A stretch of DNA of 10,450 nt from an uncultured Treponema sp. (lineage in GTDB: Bacteria > Spirochaetota > Spirochaetia > Treponematales > Treponemataceae), in NCBI GenBank assembly GCA_946538875.1, contig CAMNHD010000031.1, positions 1-10,450 of the forward strand, read 5' to 3'. Of this stretch, positions 1-5,612 are shown in pieces (position 1 is the first letter of the stretch; each line of letters opens with the position of its first letter). A program made the translations under genes and the position numbers. The notes below the pieces were generated by a model that saw only the letters and a list, made by a program, of their open reading frames with translations, was not told the origin of the DNA and did no database searches.

Positions 1-334
1 CCGCCGCATTCATCAGGTTGCCAAGAACCAGGGAACCGTCGTAAAGATATGTGGGGCATGACTTGTCCGCAACCACAATCAGAATCACCGGAGCACCGTA
101 AAAAGGATCACAATCCTTACCCTGCCCCATAATTCTTGCATTTTCCCCGCTGATTTTATTTCTCAGCTCAGGATTTGTCACTGCGATAATCTTTGCAGCC
201 TGCCTGCCCATTCCGCTTGGAGCAAAAGTTCCGGCCCTGATGATGCTGTCAAGATCTTCCTCGGATGGCAATTTTTCAGGATCAAATTTCCTGCAGCTTC
301 TGCGGCTTTCCAAAACACACAATGTTTCGTTCAT
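1..334 (-). CDS. Nitroreductase family protein, N-terminal part (cut by window edge)
   Basis: The first 111 codons of a leftward gene are visible; the 3' end lies outside the window. The start begins MNETLCVLESRRSCRKF and is preceded by an AGAGGTG ribosome site about 6 nt upstream. The RRSxRKF motif at residues 11-17 and the following stretch IIRAGTFAPSGMGRQ match the FMN-binding N-terminus of small oxygen-insensitive nitroreductases, which are cytosolic NAD(P)H-dependent flavoproteins of about 170-220 residues. The APSGMGRQ loop is where such enzymes contact FMN. The later segment APVILIVVADKSCPTYLYDGSLVLGNLMNAA also fits the family fold. The natural substrate cannot be told from sequence; these enzymes reduce nitro groups, quinones or flavins. 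The gene is divergent from the MATE exporter at 481, with 146 bp between them. Confidence 0.88.
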   Translation of the reverse strand, partial: MNETLCVLESRRSCRKFDPEKLPSEEDLDSIIRAGTFAPSGMGRQAAKIIAVTNPELRNKISGENARIMGQGKDCDPFYGAPVILIVVADKSCPTYLYDGSLVLGNLMNAA

Positions 335-355
335 ATTTTCACCTCTATGAAAACA

Positions 356-377
356 ATACAACAATTTTATATTGTAT
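356..377. promoter_or_regulatory. Candidate operator: ATACAA-N10-TTGTAT inverted repeat
   Basis: A perfect 6-bp inverted repeat, ATACAA (356-361) and TTGTAT (372-377), lies in the AT-rich spacer between the divergent nitroreductase and MATE genes. It is overlapped by a second, shorter one, ATTG-TATG-CAAT (371-382). On the minus strand a weak promoter can be drawn over it (-35 TTGCAT at 381-376, -10 TATTGT at 358-353), so a bound regulator would block nitroreductase transcription. No regulator gene is visible here. In such an AT-rich stretch, chance symmetry is possible. Confidence 0.3.
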
Positions 378-418
378 GCAATAGTATCTTACAAAATATT
401 ATTTTCAGTCTCCCGCAG

Positions 419-447
419 TTGACGCCCGTGCAAAAACCCACTAGTAT
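419..447 (+). promoter_or_regulatory. Putative sigma70 promoter of the MATE gene
   Basis: A -35 box TTGACG (419-424, 5 of 6 consensus), a 17-nt spacer and a -10 box TAGTAT (442-447, 4 of 6) precede the MATE gene. This predicts a transcript start near 454 and a 5' leader of about 27 nt carrying the GGAG ribosome site at 470-473. Confidence 0.5.
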
Positions 448-480
448 TAAGCCTTGACGTAAATCCCCCGGAGTACACAG

Positions 481-1812
481 ATGAAAGACAAAGAATTCCT
501 GGGCAAGCTGCTGAGGCTGGCCCTTCCGATATGTTTCCAGTCACTGATGCTTGCGTCGGTTGCTGCTGCGGACGCATTCATGCTGGGCAGTGAGGAACAG
601 AATGCAATGGCAGCTGTCTCCCTTGCGACGCAGATCCAGTTCATACAGAACATGATTCTTGGGGCCACAATCGGGGCAACATCGGTGCTCGGCGCACAGT
701 ACTTTGGAAAGCGCGACTTTAAGTCCATGAATGACATCTTCTGCCTGAGTCTGAGAATCTGCGGAACACTTTCCATACTGTTTTTCATAGGATGCACCTG
801 CTTCCCTGCATTTCTTATGCGTCTCTACACAAACGAGCCGGAGCTCATTGCAATCGGTGTGCGCTACCTTAGAATCGCGGGCTTCTCCTACCTGCTCACA
901 GGAATCTCGCAGTGCTACCTTGTGATGATGAAAGTGAGCGACCACGTCACCACGGTTGCTGTGGTTTCATCCGTCGCCGTGGTGGTGAACATAATCCTTA
1001 ACGCAGTGCTCATCTACGGACTGAAGATGAACGTGCAGGGAGCCGCCATAGCCACACTTGCTGCCCGTACAATAGAATTCTGTTCGGTGATTTTCCTATC
1101 GTACAGGAAATCCTACATACATCCCAAACTTTCCGGTCTTTTCCAGATCAACAAAATGCTTACCCTGGACTTTATGAAATGTATGCTGCCGATTCTGGGG
1201 GCATGCCTTCTGTGGGGAGTGGGATTCACATCCTACTCTTCGTTCATGGGACACCTTGGACTTGACGCCGCCGCCGCAAACTCCGTGACGGCTGTAATCC
1301 GCGACCTTGTCTGCTGTGCATGCGAAGGCCTTGCGGCTGGTGCTGGAATACTTGTGGGGAACGAGCTTGGTGCCGGCAATCTTGAACGCGGAAAGCTTTA
1401 CGGTCAGCGCATGGTCAAGATTTCGTTCGTGGTGGGATTTTCCTCCACACTCTTAATGTTCGCGTTCATTCCTCTGGTACTGCATGTGGTCAAGCTAAGC
1501 GGACAGGCGCGCACTTATCTTATACAGATGCTGTGTGTGATGGCCGTGTACATGATCGGCCGCTCGGTGAACAGCATCACGATAAACGGAGTCTTTGCGT
1601 CCGGAGGGGACACACTCTTTGACATGTATTCGCTTGCAGTTGTGATGTGGTGCTTTGCAGTACCGCTTGCGGCTCTTGGCACATACGTCTTCCACTGGCC
1701 TGTGGTGGTAGTCTATGCCTGCACATGCCTTGACGAAGTGGGAAAGATTCCGTGGGTGATGCTCCACTTTAGAAAATACAAGTGGGTAAAAGACCTTACA
1801 CGCGAACGGTAG
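481..1812 (+). CDS. MATE family efflux transporter
   Basis: The product has 443 residues, the usual length for a 12-helix multidrug and toxic-compound extrusion (MATE/NorM/DinF superfamily) antiporter of the inner membrane. The N-terminal helix contains LPICFQSLMLASVAAADAFM, followed by the typical small-residue loop QNMILGATIGATSVLGAQYF. The second half repeats the pattern with ANSVTAVIRDLVCCACEGLA and GAGILVGNELGAGNLERGK, as expected from the internal duplication of the family. The C-terminus, CLDEVGKIPWVMLHFRKYKW, is a common MATE ending. The ATG has a GGAG site 7 nt upstream. Members export cationic drugs or metabolites in exchange for Na+ or H+; the substrate and coupling ion cannot be read here. 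The neighbouring divergent nitroreductase makes a xenobiotic-related role conceivable, but this is inference. Confidence 0.95.
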   Translation: MKDKEFLGKLLRLALPICFQSLMLASVAAADAFMLGSEEQNAMAAVSLATQIQFIQNMILGATIGATSVLGAQYFGKRDFKSMNDIFCLSLRICGTLSILFFIGCTCFPAFLMRLYTNEPELIAIGVRYLRIAGFSYLLTGISQCYLVMMKVSDHVTTVAVVSSVAVVVNIILNAVLIYGLKMNVQGAAIATLAARTIEFCSVIFLSYRKSYIHPKLSGLFQINKMLTLDFMKCMLPILGACLLWGVGFTSYSSFMGHLGLDAAAANSVTAVIRDLVCCACEGLAAGAGILVGNELGAGNLERGKLYGQRMVKISFVVGFSSTLLMFAFIPLVLHVVKLSGQARTYLIQMLCVMAVYMIGRSVNSITINGVFASGGDTLFDMYSLAVVMWCFAVPLAALGTYVFHWPVVVVYACTCLDEVGKIPWVMLHFRKYKWVKDLTRER

Positions 1813-1921
1813 CCACTTTAGCATTCTTTGCTCATCGTTTGCCTTTGCGGACAAAGCCCAGTATGACAAGCTGCCTGCAGTGGGAAAAATTTGACACAAT
1901 GCAGACACAAAGTGGCTGCCG
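1807..1921. repeat. Long-range 13-bp inverted repeat spanning the MATE / 4Fe-4S convergent junction
   Basis: CGGTAGCCACTTT (1807-1819, overlapping the MATE stop codon) is complementary to AAAGTGGCTGCCG (1909-1921) at 12 of 13 positions, the exception being a G-U wobble. The enclosed 89 nt holds a small hairpin, CTTTG-CGGA-CAAAG. Neither arm is followed by a T-tract, so this is not a standard intrinsic terminator, yet it fills the whole spacer between two converging genes. It may act as a 3'-end structure for both transcripts. No ORF of note lies in this spacer. Confidence 0.45.
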
Positions 1922-1935
1922 GTTGCGTACTCATG

Positions 1936-2802
1936 TTATTCGGAACCGCGGGGTCGCCCGCTATACACACCGAAACCAATTCGGATTGCGCTTACCGGAC
2001 AGGCATCCCTGCACCGTCCGCAAAAAATGCATTCCGTGCTGCGCTGATTCTTTACCGGGTCCACCTGCATTGGACAGACTGAGGCACACTCTCCGCAGCC
2101 AACACATTTGGCCTTGTCAACAGACACAGTATAAAGGCTCACTTTGTTAAGAATACCGTACACAGCTCCAAGCGGACACATCACGCGGCAAAAGAATCTG
2201 TACACAAACACACAGAGAATCATGACCACCGCAAAGATACTAAGCTTGAGCAGGAAGCGCCACCCCAAAACTGAACGCAGTTCCGGGTGTGTTGCCAAAA
2301 GCGGAAGGGAAGCTTCCAGTATACCGGCTGGACACACATACTCGCAGAAGGCAGGGTCTCCTGCTCCGGCATAAGAAGTGCTGGCCACCGGCAGTATCAT
2401 CACAAAGACCAGAAGCATCACATACTTGATGTAACGCAGAGGCTTCCACAGTTTTATTTTTGGCAGAGGAATCTTGTGCAGCAATTCCTGGAAGAGTCCA
2501 AAGGGACACAGGAATCCGCATACTGCACGGCCAAGCAGAACTCCCACGGCGAGAATCATTCCTGCCACATAAAATGAAAAATCGTACTTGATTGAACCGT
2601 TCACCGCCTGCATTGCGCCTATGGGGCAAGAAAAATTTGCTGCAGGGCACGAGTAGCAGTTAAGCCCCGGAGCACAGAATTTCTTCCAGGGGCCTGTATA
2701 AAGTTTGCCGGAGAAAAAGTTCTGAATCTTGGAATTGCAGAAACCAAAGGCGGCAATCTGTATAATTCTGCGATTAAGCTGAAAAGATATTTTCCTGAAC
2801 AT
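1936..2802 (-). CDS. Polytopic membrane 4Fe-4S binding protein (NapH/NosR-C-terminal type)
   Basis: This 288-residue membrane iron-sulfur protein starts at ATG 2802, with GGTGAG just upstream. A TTG four codons earlier is open but unlikely. An N-terminal Cys cluster (C43, C49, C52, C59, ending CPIGAM) precedes membrane segments near 73-94, 124-142 and 182-203. CxxxCP motifs lie at the membrane: C95-C99 (CGFLCPFG), C153-C157 (CEYVCPAG) and C205-C209 (CRVMCPLG). The C-terminal tail carries two classical ferredoxin motifs, C233xxC236xxC239xxxC243P and C258xxC261xxC264xxxC268P, which should bind two [4Fe-4S] clusters. The architecture matches NapH/MauN/YccM-type electron-transfer proteins, which pass electrons between the cytoplasm or quinone pool and a periplasmic partner. 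It is last in the operon, 4 nt after the CMEC protein, so the likely partner is the TlpA lipoprotein. The direction of electron flow is inferred. Confidence 0.9.
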   Translation of the reverse strand: MFRKISFQLNRRIIQIAAFGFCNSKIQNFFSGKLYTGPWKKFCAPGLNCYSCPAANFSCPIGAMQAVNGSIKYDFSFYVAGMILAVGVLLGRAVCGFLCPFGLFQELLHKIPLPKIKLWKPLRYIKYVMLLVFVMILPVASTSYAGAGDPAFCEYVCPAGILEASLPLLATHPELRSVLGWRFLLKLSIFAVVMILCVFVYRFFCRVMCPLGAVYGILNKVSLYTVSVDKAKCVGCGECASVCPMQVDPVKNQRSTECIFCGRCRDACPVSAIRIGFGVYSGRPRGSE

Positions 2803-2806
2803 AGTC

Positions 2807-3073
2807 TCACCCAAGCCCTATGCATTCCATACAGATGCGGACGGCCTTTCGCAGGACAACGGACATTTCTCCCCGGGAGATTCCGTAAGCGATAAAAGCC
2901 GCCGCTATGGCAAGGAATGCCAGTGTCACGGGAATCTGATACCAGATGTGAGGTGTCCGCAGTGCAGCAGGAGGCTTGGAACCAGCCGCACCCGCCTTTT
3001 GCGCCGCACCGGTACTTGCACCGGTACTGACACCAGCCGTACTCTCTTCCTTCTCCTCACCCCTACCGCTCAA
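2807..3073 (-). CDS. Small single-helix membrane protein with C-terminal CxxC (CD1871A-like)
   Basis: About 88 residues if translation begins at the TTG at 3073, 4 nt after the TlpA stop. No ATG is available in frame near there, and the start remains uncertain; a GTG further in would give a 40-residue form. Residues 5-35 are a Glu/Lys then Ser/Thr/Gly/Ala-rich linker. Residues 47-65 form one hydrophobic helix. The C-terminus reads YGISRGEMSVVLRKAVRICM-ECIGLG, with the cysteines of CMEC at about 81 and 84. The pattern RGE...VL.KA..IC.ECIG resembles, from memory, the short CxxC family annotated as CD1871A, which sits between a TlpA-like protein and a 4Fe-4S membrane protein. The CxxC pair is a plausible dithiol relay at the membrane face. 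Ribosome site is weak; translation is probably coupled to the upstream gene. Confidence 0.75.
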   Translation of the reverse strand: MSGRGEEKEESTAGVSTGASTGAAQKAGAAGSKPPAALRTPHIWYQIPVTLAFLAIAAAFIAYGISRGEMSVVLRKAVRICMECIGLG

Positions 3074-3077
3074 GGAA

Positions 3078-4106
3078 TCACTTTGCCGAAGTCTCAATAT
3101 ATTTCTCCACAGCCTGCTTGTAAGATTCAATCTTGGCCCCGACAATCGGCTCGTCAACAAGATGCCCCAGACTGTCCACCAGAATTGTGGTAGGCACAAA
3201 CTGAACTGCACTCAGGTAAGACGCAAGGGAATCAGAAGCAACAAGGTTCACAAAATCCGCATGGGCCTGCCCCATGATATCCTTGGCCTCTTCAATACCA
3301 GCCGTATCATCGGCTCCGTTCACATCGCAGACAAGGCCGATAAGCTGCACATTTTCAGGAAGAGCCTTTGCCCATTCGCCAAGCTCAGGCATTTCCCTGA
3401 TGCAGGGTCCGCAGAAGGTTCCCCAGATATTGACAACAGTAAGATCCTTATTTTTGAAAATCGAAGAGTCCACAGGATTTCCATACAGATCCACGGTATT
3501 AAAGTCAGGTATATCCCCTATGGCATTATCCTGCGGAGCCCCATCCTCACCACGGGCATCCGGGGCAGAAGGCTTTATCATCTTCATCTTCTTTACAGCC
3601 TTACGGACCTTTTCCTGACACTCAAGAAAGGCAGCCTCTTCCTCAGCCCCCATACCCTCGGTAGTATTTTCCGGCAGCAGACGGAGATAAGTACGTCCAT
3701 CCTTATGACCGACAAGTTCCATCGAAGAAATCATGGCACTCCCGGGCACTTCCTTGTCCAAAAAGCCCTGATATTCCCCGTCACTAATCACGACAATATA
3801 GGCAAGAGTCTTTTGATGCACAGAAAGACTGGCCTTGTATTCAAGAGCGTAGGCAGCCTGATCCTCAGGAGCAAGATTCATCCATTTTGACTGTGCTTCC
3901 TGATACAGTTTTTCAAGTTCATCCTGGTAGCTGAAAACAAAAACCACACCAGTATCAAATTCATCATAGGAAACACCTTTTTCAAGGCATGACTTGTCCA
4001 GCGGAAGCACCACACCGCATTGTCCCAATGTAAGCATATTCTTGGACGAAGAGCAGGCCGCAAGAAAAAATGCAGCCGCCAATGGCAAAAATGCAAATCT
4101 TTTCAT
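3078..4106 (-). CDS. TlpA-like thioredoxin-fold lipoprotein
   Basis: A 342-residue exported lipoprotein. Its signal peptide, MKRFAFLPLAAAFFLAAC, ends in a lipobox with lipidated C18. The C-terminal domain (about 196-342) is a TlpA/ResA-type thioredoxin fold: VVNIWGTFCGPCIREMPELG places the active-site CGPC at 232-235, and FVPTTILVD supplies the cis-proline (P305). Such proteins reduce or isomerise disulfides in envelope proteins, receiving electrons from a membrane partner. Residues about 22-195 are an extra domain I do not recognise, with cysteines at 30, 40 and 163, so the protein is roughly twice the size of a minimal TlpA. The ATG at 4106 is chosen over an in-frame GTG two codons upstream; AGGA lies 7 nt before it but overlaps a putative -10 box. 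First gene of the operon with the CMEC protein and the 4Fe-4S protein. Confidence 0.9.
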   Translation of the reverse strand: MKRFAFLPLAAAFFLAACSSSKNMLTLGQCGVVLPLDKSCLEKGVSYDEFDTGVVFVFSYQDELEKLYQEAQSKWMNLAPEDQAAYALEYKASLSVHQKTLAYIVVISDGEYQGFLDKEVPGSAMISSMELVGHKDGRTYLRLLPENTTEGMGAEEEAAFLECQEKVRKAVKKMKMIKPSAPDARGEDGAPQDNAIGDIPDFNTVDLYGNPVDSSIFKNKDLTVVNIWGTFCGPCIREMPELGEWAKALPENVQLIGLVCDVNGADDTAGIEEAKDIMGQAHADFVNLVASDSLASYLSAVQFVPTTILVDSLGHLVDEPIVGAKIESYKQAVEKYIETSAK

Positions 4107-4112
4107 GGCCAC

Positions 4113-4141
4113 ATCCTATCACGAAAGCGCCGGAAAGTAAA
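4113..4141 (-). promoter_or_regulatory. Putative promoter of the TlpA operon, -10 box 6 nt from the ATG
   Basis: On the minus strand, TTTACT (4141-4136), a 17-nt spacer and TAGGAT (4118-4113) with an extended TG one base upstream can be read. Only GTGGCC separates the -10 box from the ATG, so transcription would begin at or near the start codon. The same bases contain AGGA, which could instead be a ribosome site on a longer transcript from the upstream acyltransferase-like gene 52 nt away. The two readings cannot be separated by eye. Confidence 0.35.
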
Positions 4142-4158
4142 TCTTAGTTTTCAATTTC

Positions 4159-4764
4159 TTAATCCAGACGATACTGCATTCCGGAGGGACATTCCGCCAG
4201 CGTACACCGCAGCCCCGCCAACAGCCTGTTGATTCTCCAGCGGTTGTACCTTTGAATAATCACAAAGGGCAGATCCATCAGGCTTGACGCCACAGAAGTA
4301 AGCACAAACACCAGCACCGACCCCCATGGAATAATCAGCAGGATGGGCAGAAGCGCAAGCAGCATTATCACTTTATGCACCACTTCGGCCTGGAGCATAT
4401 TCAGCCTGATTTTTTCCAGGGAATTCCTTGAAAGGTCAAAGGATTCTGGAACCGCTGTAACTGCATATTTTTTCCACCGCTTGACCTTGATAAAAGAATA
4501 CAGGCCCGGCTCAAAGGCAAAGATTTTGTGCACTGCCGCATCCGGATTCATGGGCCGGTGCCTGTTCACACAATCCACCACCTTTCCAACCAGAATCCGC
4601 ATCGCAAAATGGTATGAAAAAGTCAGCATAGTGATTGCCGCACTTCTAAAACCCGGACTGCCGCTTTTCCAATACAGGATAAAAAAGGCAAGCGTCATGC
4701 ATACAAGGACTGCCGTAAACAGAGATATTTTCAGTATAAAATTATTGCTTTGATTGGTGCGCAT
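4159..4764 (-). CDS. CrtO-like (glycosyl-diaponeurosporenoate acyltransferase-related) membrane protein
   Basis: A 201-residue integral membrane protein with hydrophobic segments near 9-31, 40-60 and 131-160. Three motifs recall the family annotated after staphylococcal CrtO: YHFAMR with H52, FEPGLYSFIKVKRWKK (84-99), and the C-terminal LPFVIIQRYNRWR (165-177); NMLQAEVVHK lies between. In Staphylococcus aureus CrtO acylates the sugar of staphyloxanthin, but no carotenoid genes are seen here, so the homologue probably acylates some other lipid or glycolipid, or has another role. No clear Shine-Dalgarno precedes the ATG, and only 25 nt separate it from the T-tract of the terminator ahead, so no room for a normal promoter is obvious. 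It may depend on read-through from the PTS IIA gene. The assignment rests on remembered motif similarity. Confidence 0.62.
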   Translation of the reverse strand: MRTNQSNNFILKISLFTAVLVCMTLAFFILYWKSGSPGFRSAAITMLTFSYHFAMRILVGKVVDCVNRHRPMNPDAAVHKIFAFEPGLYSFIKVKRWKKYAVTAVPESFDLSRNSLEKIRLNMLQAEVVHKVIMLLALLPILLIIPWGSVLVFVLTSVASSLMDLPFVIIQRYNRWRINRLLAGLRCTLAECPSGMQYRLD

Positions 4765-4789
4765 CTGCTAAAAAACTGCCTGTTTAAAC

Positions 4790-4818
4790 AAAAAAAGCCC
4801 CTGCCTTGCGGGAGGAGC
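4790..4818 (-). terminator. Intrinsic terminator after the PTS IIA gene
   Basis: Read on the minus strand, 4818-4797 form a stem of eight base pairs with one mismatch and one G-U pair, closed by a GCAA tetraloop, followed at once by seven T residues (4796-4790). It lies about 60 nt past the PTS IIA stop and only 25 nt before the next gene on the same strand. Confidence 0.75.
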
Positions 4819-4878
4819 ACTTCTGGAAGATTTGCCGCCATGACCAGAGGCTTTATGCTCCGGCCAGGCACCGAAATC

Positions 4879-5325
4879 CTACTCGGTAAGAATTTTGATA
4901 ACTTCGGCTTTGTCCTGTGTGTTCAAAATCTGGGCGCGCTTGTCAGCGGACTTAAACAGAAGGCTTACTTCTGCCAAGAACTGCAAGTGTGGACCAGTTT
5001 TATTGACAGGCGACAATGTCATGATAAAAATACGGCATGGTTCCTGATCCAAACTGTCAAAATCAACAGCAGAATCTGAAATACCAATACAAGCCACAAG
5101 GTCGGAAACAGTGTCTGTCTTTCCGTGTGGGATTGCGATTCCGTGCTTCATACCGGTGGACATCTTGTGTTCACGGTCCAAAACACACTCTTTTGCCGCA
5201 GCCTTATCCGTTACTTTACCTGCCTTTACAAGAACGTCGAGTAACTCGTCAATAATCTCTTCCTTTGTAGTTCCCTTCAAGTGAAGGTCTACTGTTTCAG
5301 GTGTTAATACAGTTCTTAAGTCCAT
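4879..5325 (-). CDS. PTS IIA domain protein (fructose/PtsN type)
   Basis: A 148-residue single-domain EIIA of the fructose-mannitol/nitrogen family. The phosphorylatable histidine is H67 in HGIAIPHGKTD, and the supporting histidine is H113 in TGPHLQFLAEVSLLF, spaced as in PtsN. The N-terminus LTPETVDLHLKGTTKEEIID is typical. No IIB or IIC permease gene is adjacent, which fits a regulatory rather than transport role: spirochaetes commonly carry EI, HPr, HPr kinase and PtsN-like proteins without a complete sugar permease. The ATG at 5325 was chosen because the only upstream alternative, TTG at 5361, is itself the first triplet of a TTGACA promoter box. There is no Shine-Dalgarno; the -10 box ends 7 nt before the ATG, so a leaderless mRNA is predicted. 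Confidence 0.93.
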   Translation of the reverse strand: MDLRTVLTPETVDLHLKGTTKEEIIDELLDVLVKAGKVTDKAAAKECVLDREHKMSTGMKHGIAIPHGKTDTVSDLVACIGISDSAVDFDSLDQEPCRIFIMTLSPVNKTGPHLQFLAEVSLLFKSADKRAQILNTQDKAEVIKILTE

Positions 5326-5332
5326 GATTAAT

Positions 5333-5361
5333 AGTTTAGATTTAGTCGCTGAATTTGTCAA
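5333..5361 (-). promoter_or_regulatory. Strong sigma70-like promoter of the PTS IIA gene
   Basis: On the minus strand there is a consensus -35 TTGACA (5361-5356), an exact 17-nt spacer and -10 TAAACT (5338-5333). Seven bases later comes the ATG of the PTS IIA gene, so the transcript should start at the initiation codon or within about 3 nt of it. Confidence 0.65.
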
Positions 5362-5517
5362 GGAAAAAAATTTGGTTTTAAGGCAAAAAACGGCTTAAAC
5401 GGGAGAAAAAAGTATTAAAAAAGCACTAAAATTTCCTCTTATAAGACAATTTTCATGTATTACTGCTAAGAATCTTCACTAAAACGCAAAATTTTCAAAC
5501 AAATTACATAATTTTAC

Positions 5518-5554
5518 TTGCATTAAATACAAAACTGTGCCATTATTTGTGGCA
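5518..5554 (+). promoter_or_regulatory. Putative transglycosylase promoter with inverted repeat over the -10 box
   Basis: TTGCAT (5518-5523), a 17-nt spacer and CATTAT (5541-5546) form a modest sigma70-like promoter. The -10 box is enclosed by TGCCA (5538-5542) and TGGCA (5550-5554), a 5-bp inverted repeat that would suit a repressor site. Start of transcription would be near 5553, leaving a leader of about 60 nt. Confidence 0.35.
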
Positions 5555-5562
5555 AATTCATG

Positions 5563-5600
5563 GAGACAAGCTTAATCTTTTACTAAACACGCATTGTCTC
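5563..5600 (+). repeat. Hairpin in the 5' leader just ahead of the ribosome site
   Basis: GAGACAA (5563-5569) and TTGTCTC (5594-5600) are perfectly complementary, with a 24-nt loop. The stem ends two bases before the AGAGGA ribosome site (5602-5607) of the transglycosylase, so it could stabilise the leader or affect ribosome access. Confidence 0.45.
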
Positions 5601-5612
5601 AAGAGGAAACAA

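Larger units (their letters stand above)
5362..5612. other. AT-rich intergenic region between PTS IIA and the lytic transglycosylase
   Basis: This divergent spacer contains no convincing gene. It is rich in A and T runs, with a weak TTTAAG/CTTAAA inverted repeat at 5378-5400. Its left end abuts the PTS IIA promoter, and its right part holds the probable transglycosylase promoter and 5' leader, listed separately. The middle, about 5405-5510, shows no recognisable structure. Confidence 0.6.

Noticed and set aside
2803..2814. TTG start extending the 4Fe-4S protein by four residues
   Set aside because: It overlaps the previous gene's stop, and the ATG at 2802 has a better-placed GGTGAG.
5560..5586. 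Short frame METSLIFY in the transglycosylase leader as a leader peptide
   Set aside because: No ribosome site, only eight codons, not coupled to the gene; best treated as chance.
5547..5612. TTG start extending the transglycosylase by 22 residues
   Set aside because: It lies at the putative -10 box and would put non-hydrophobic residues before the signal segment; ATG 5613 has AGAGGA.
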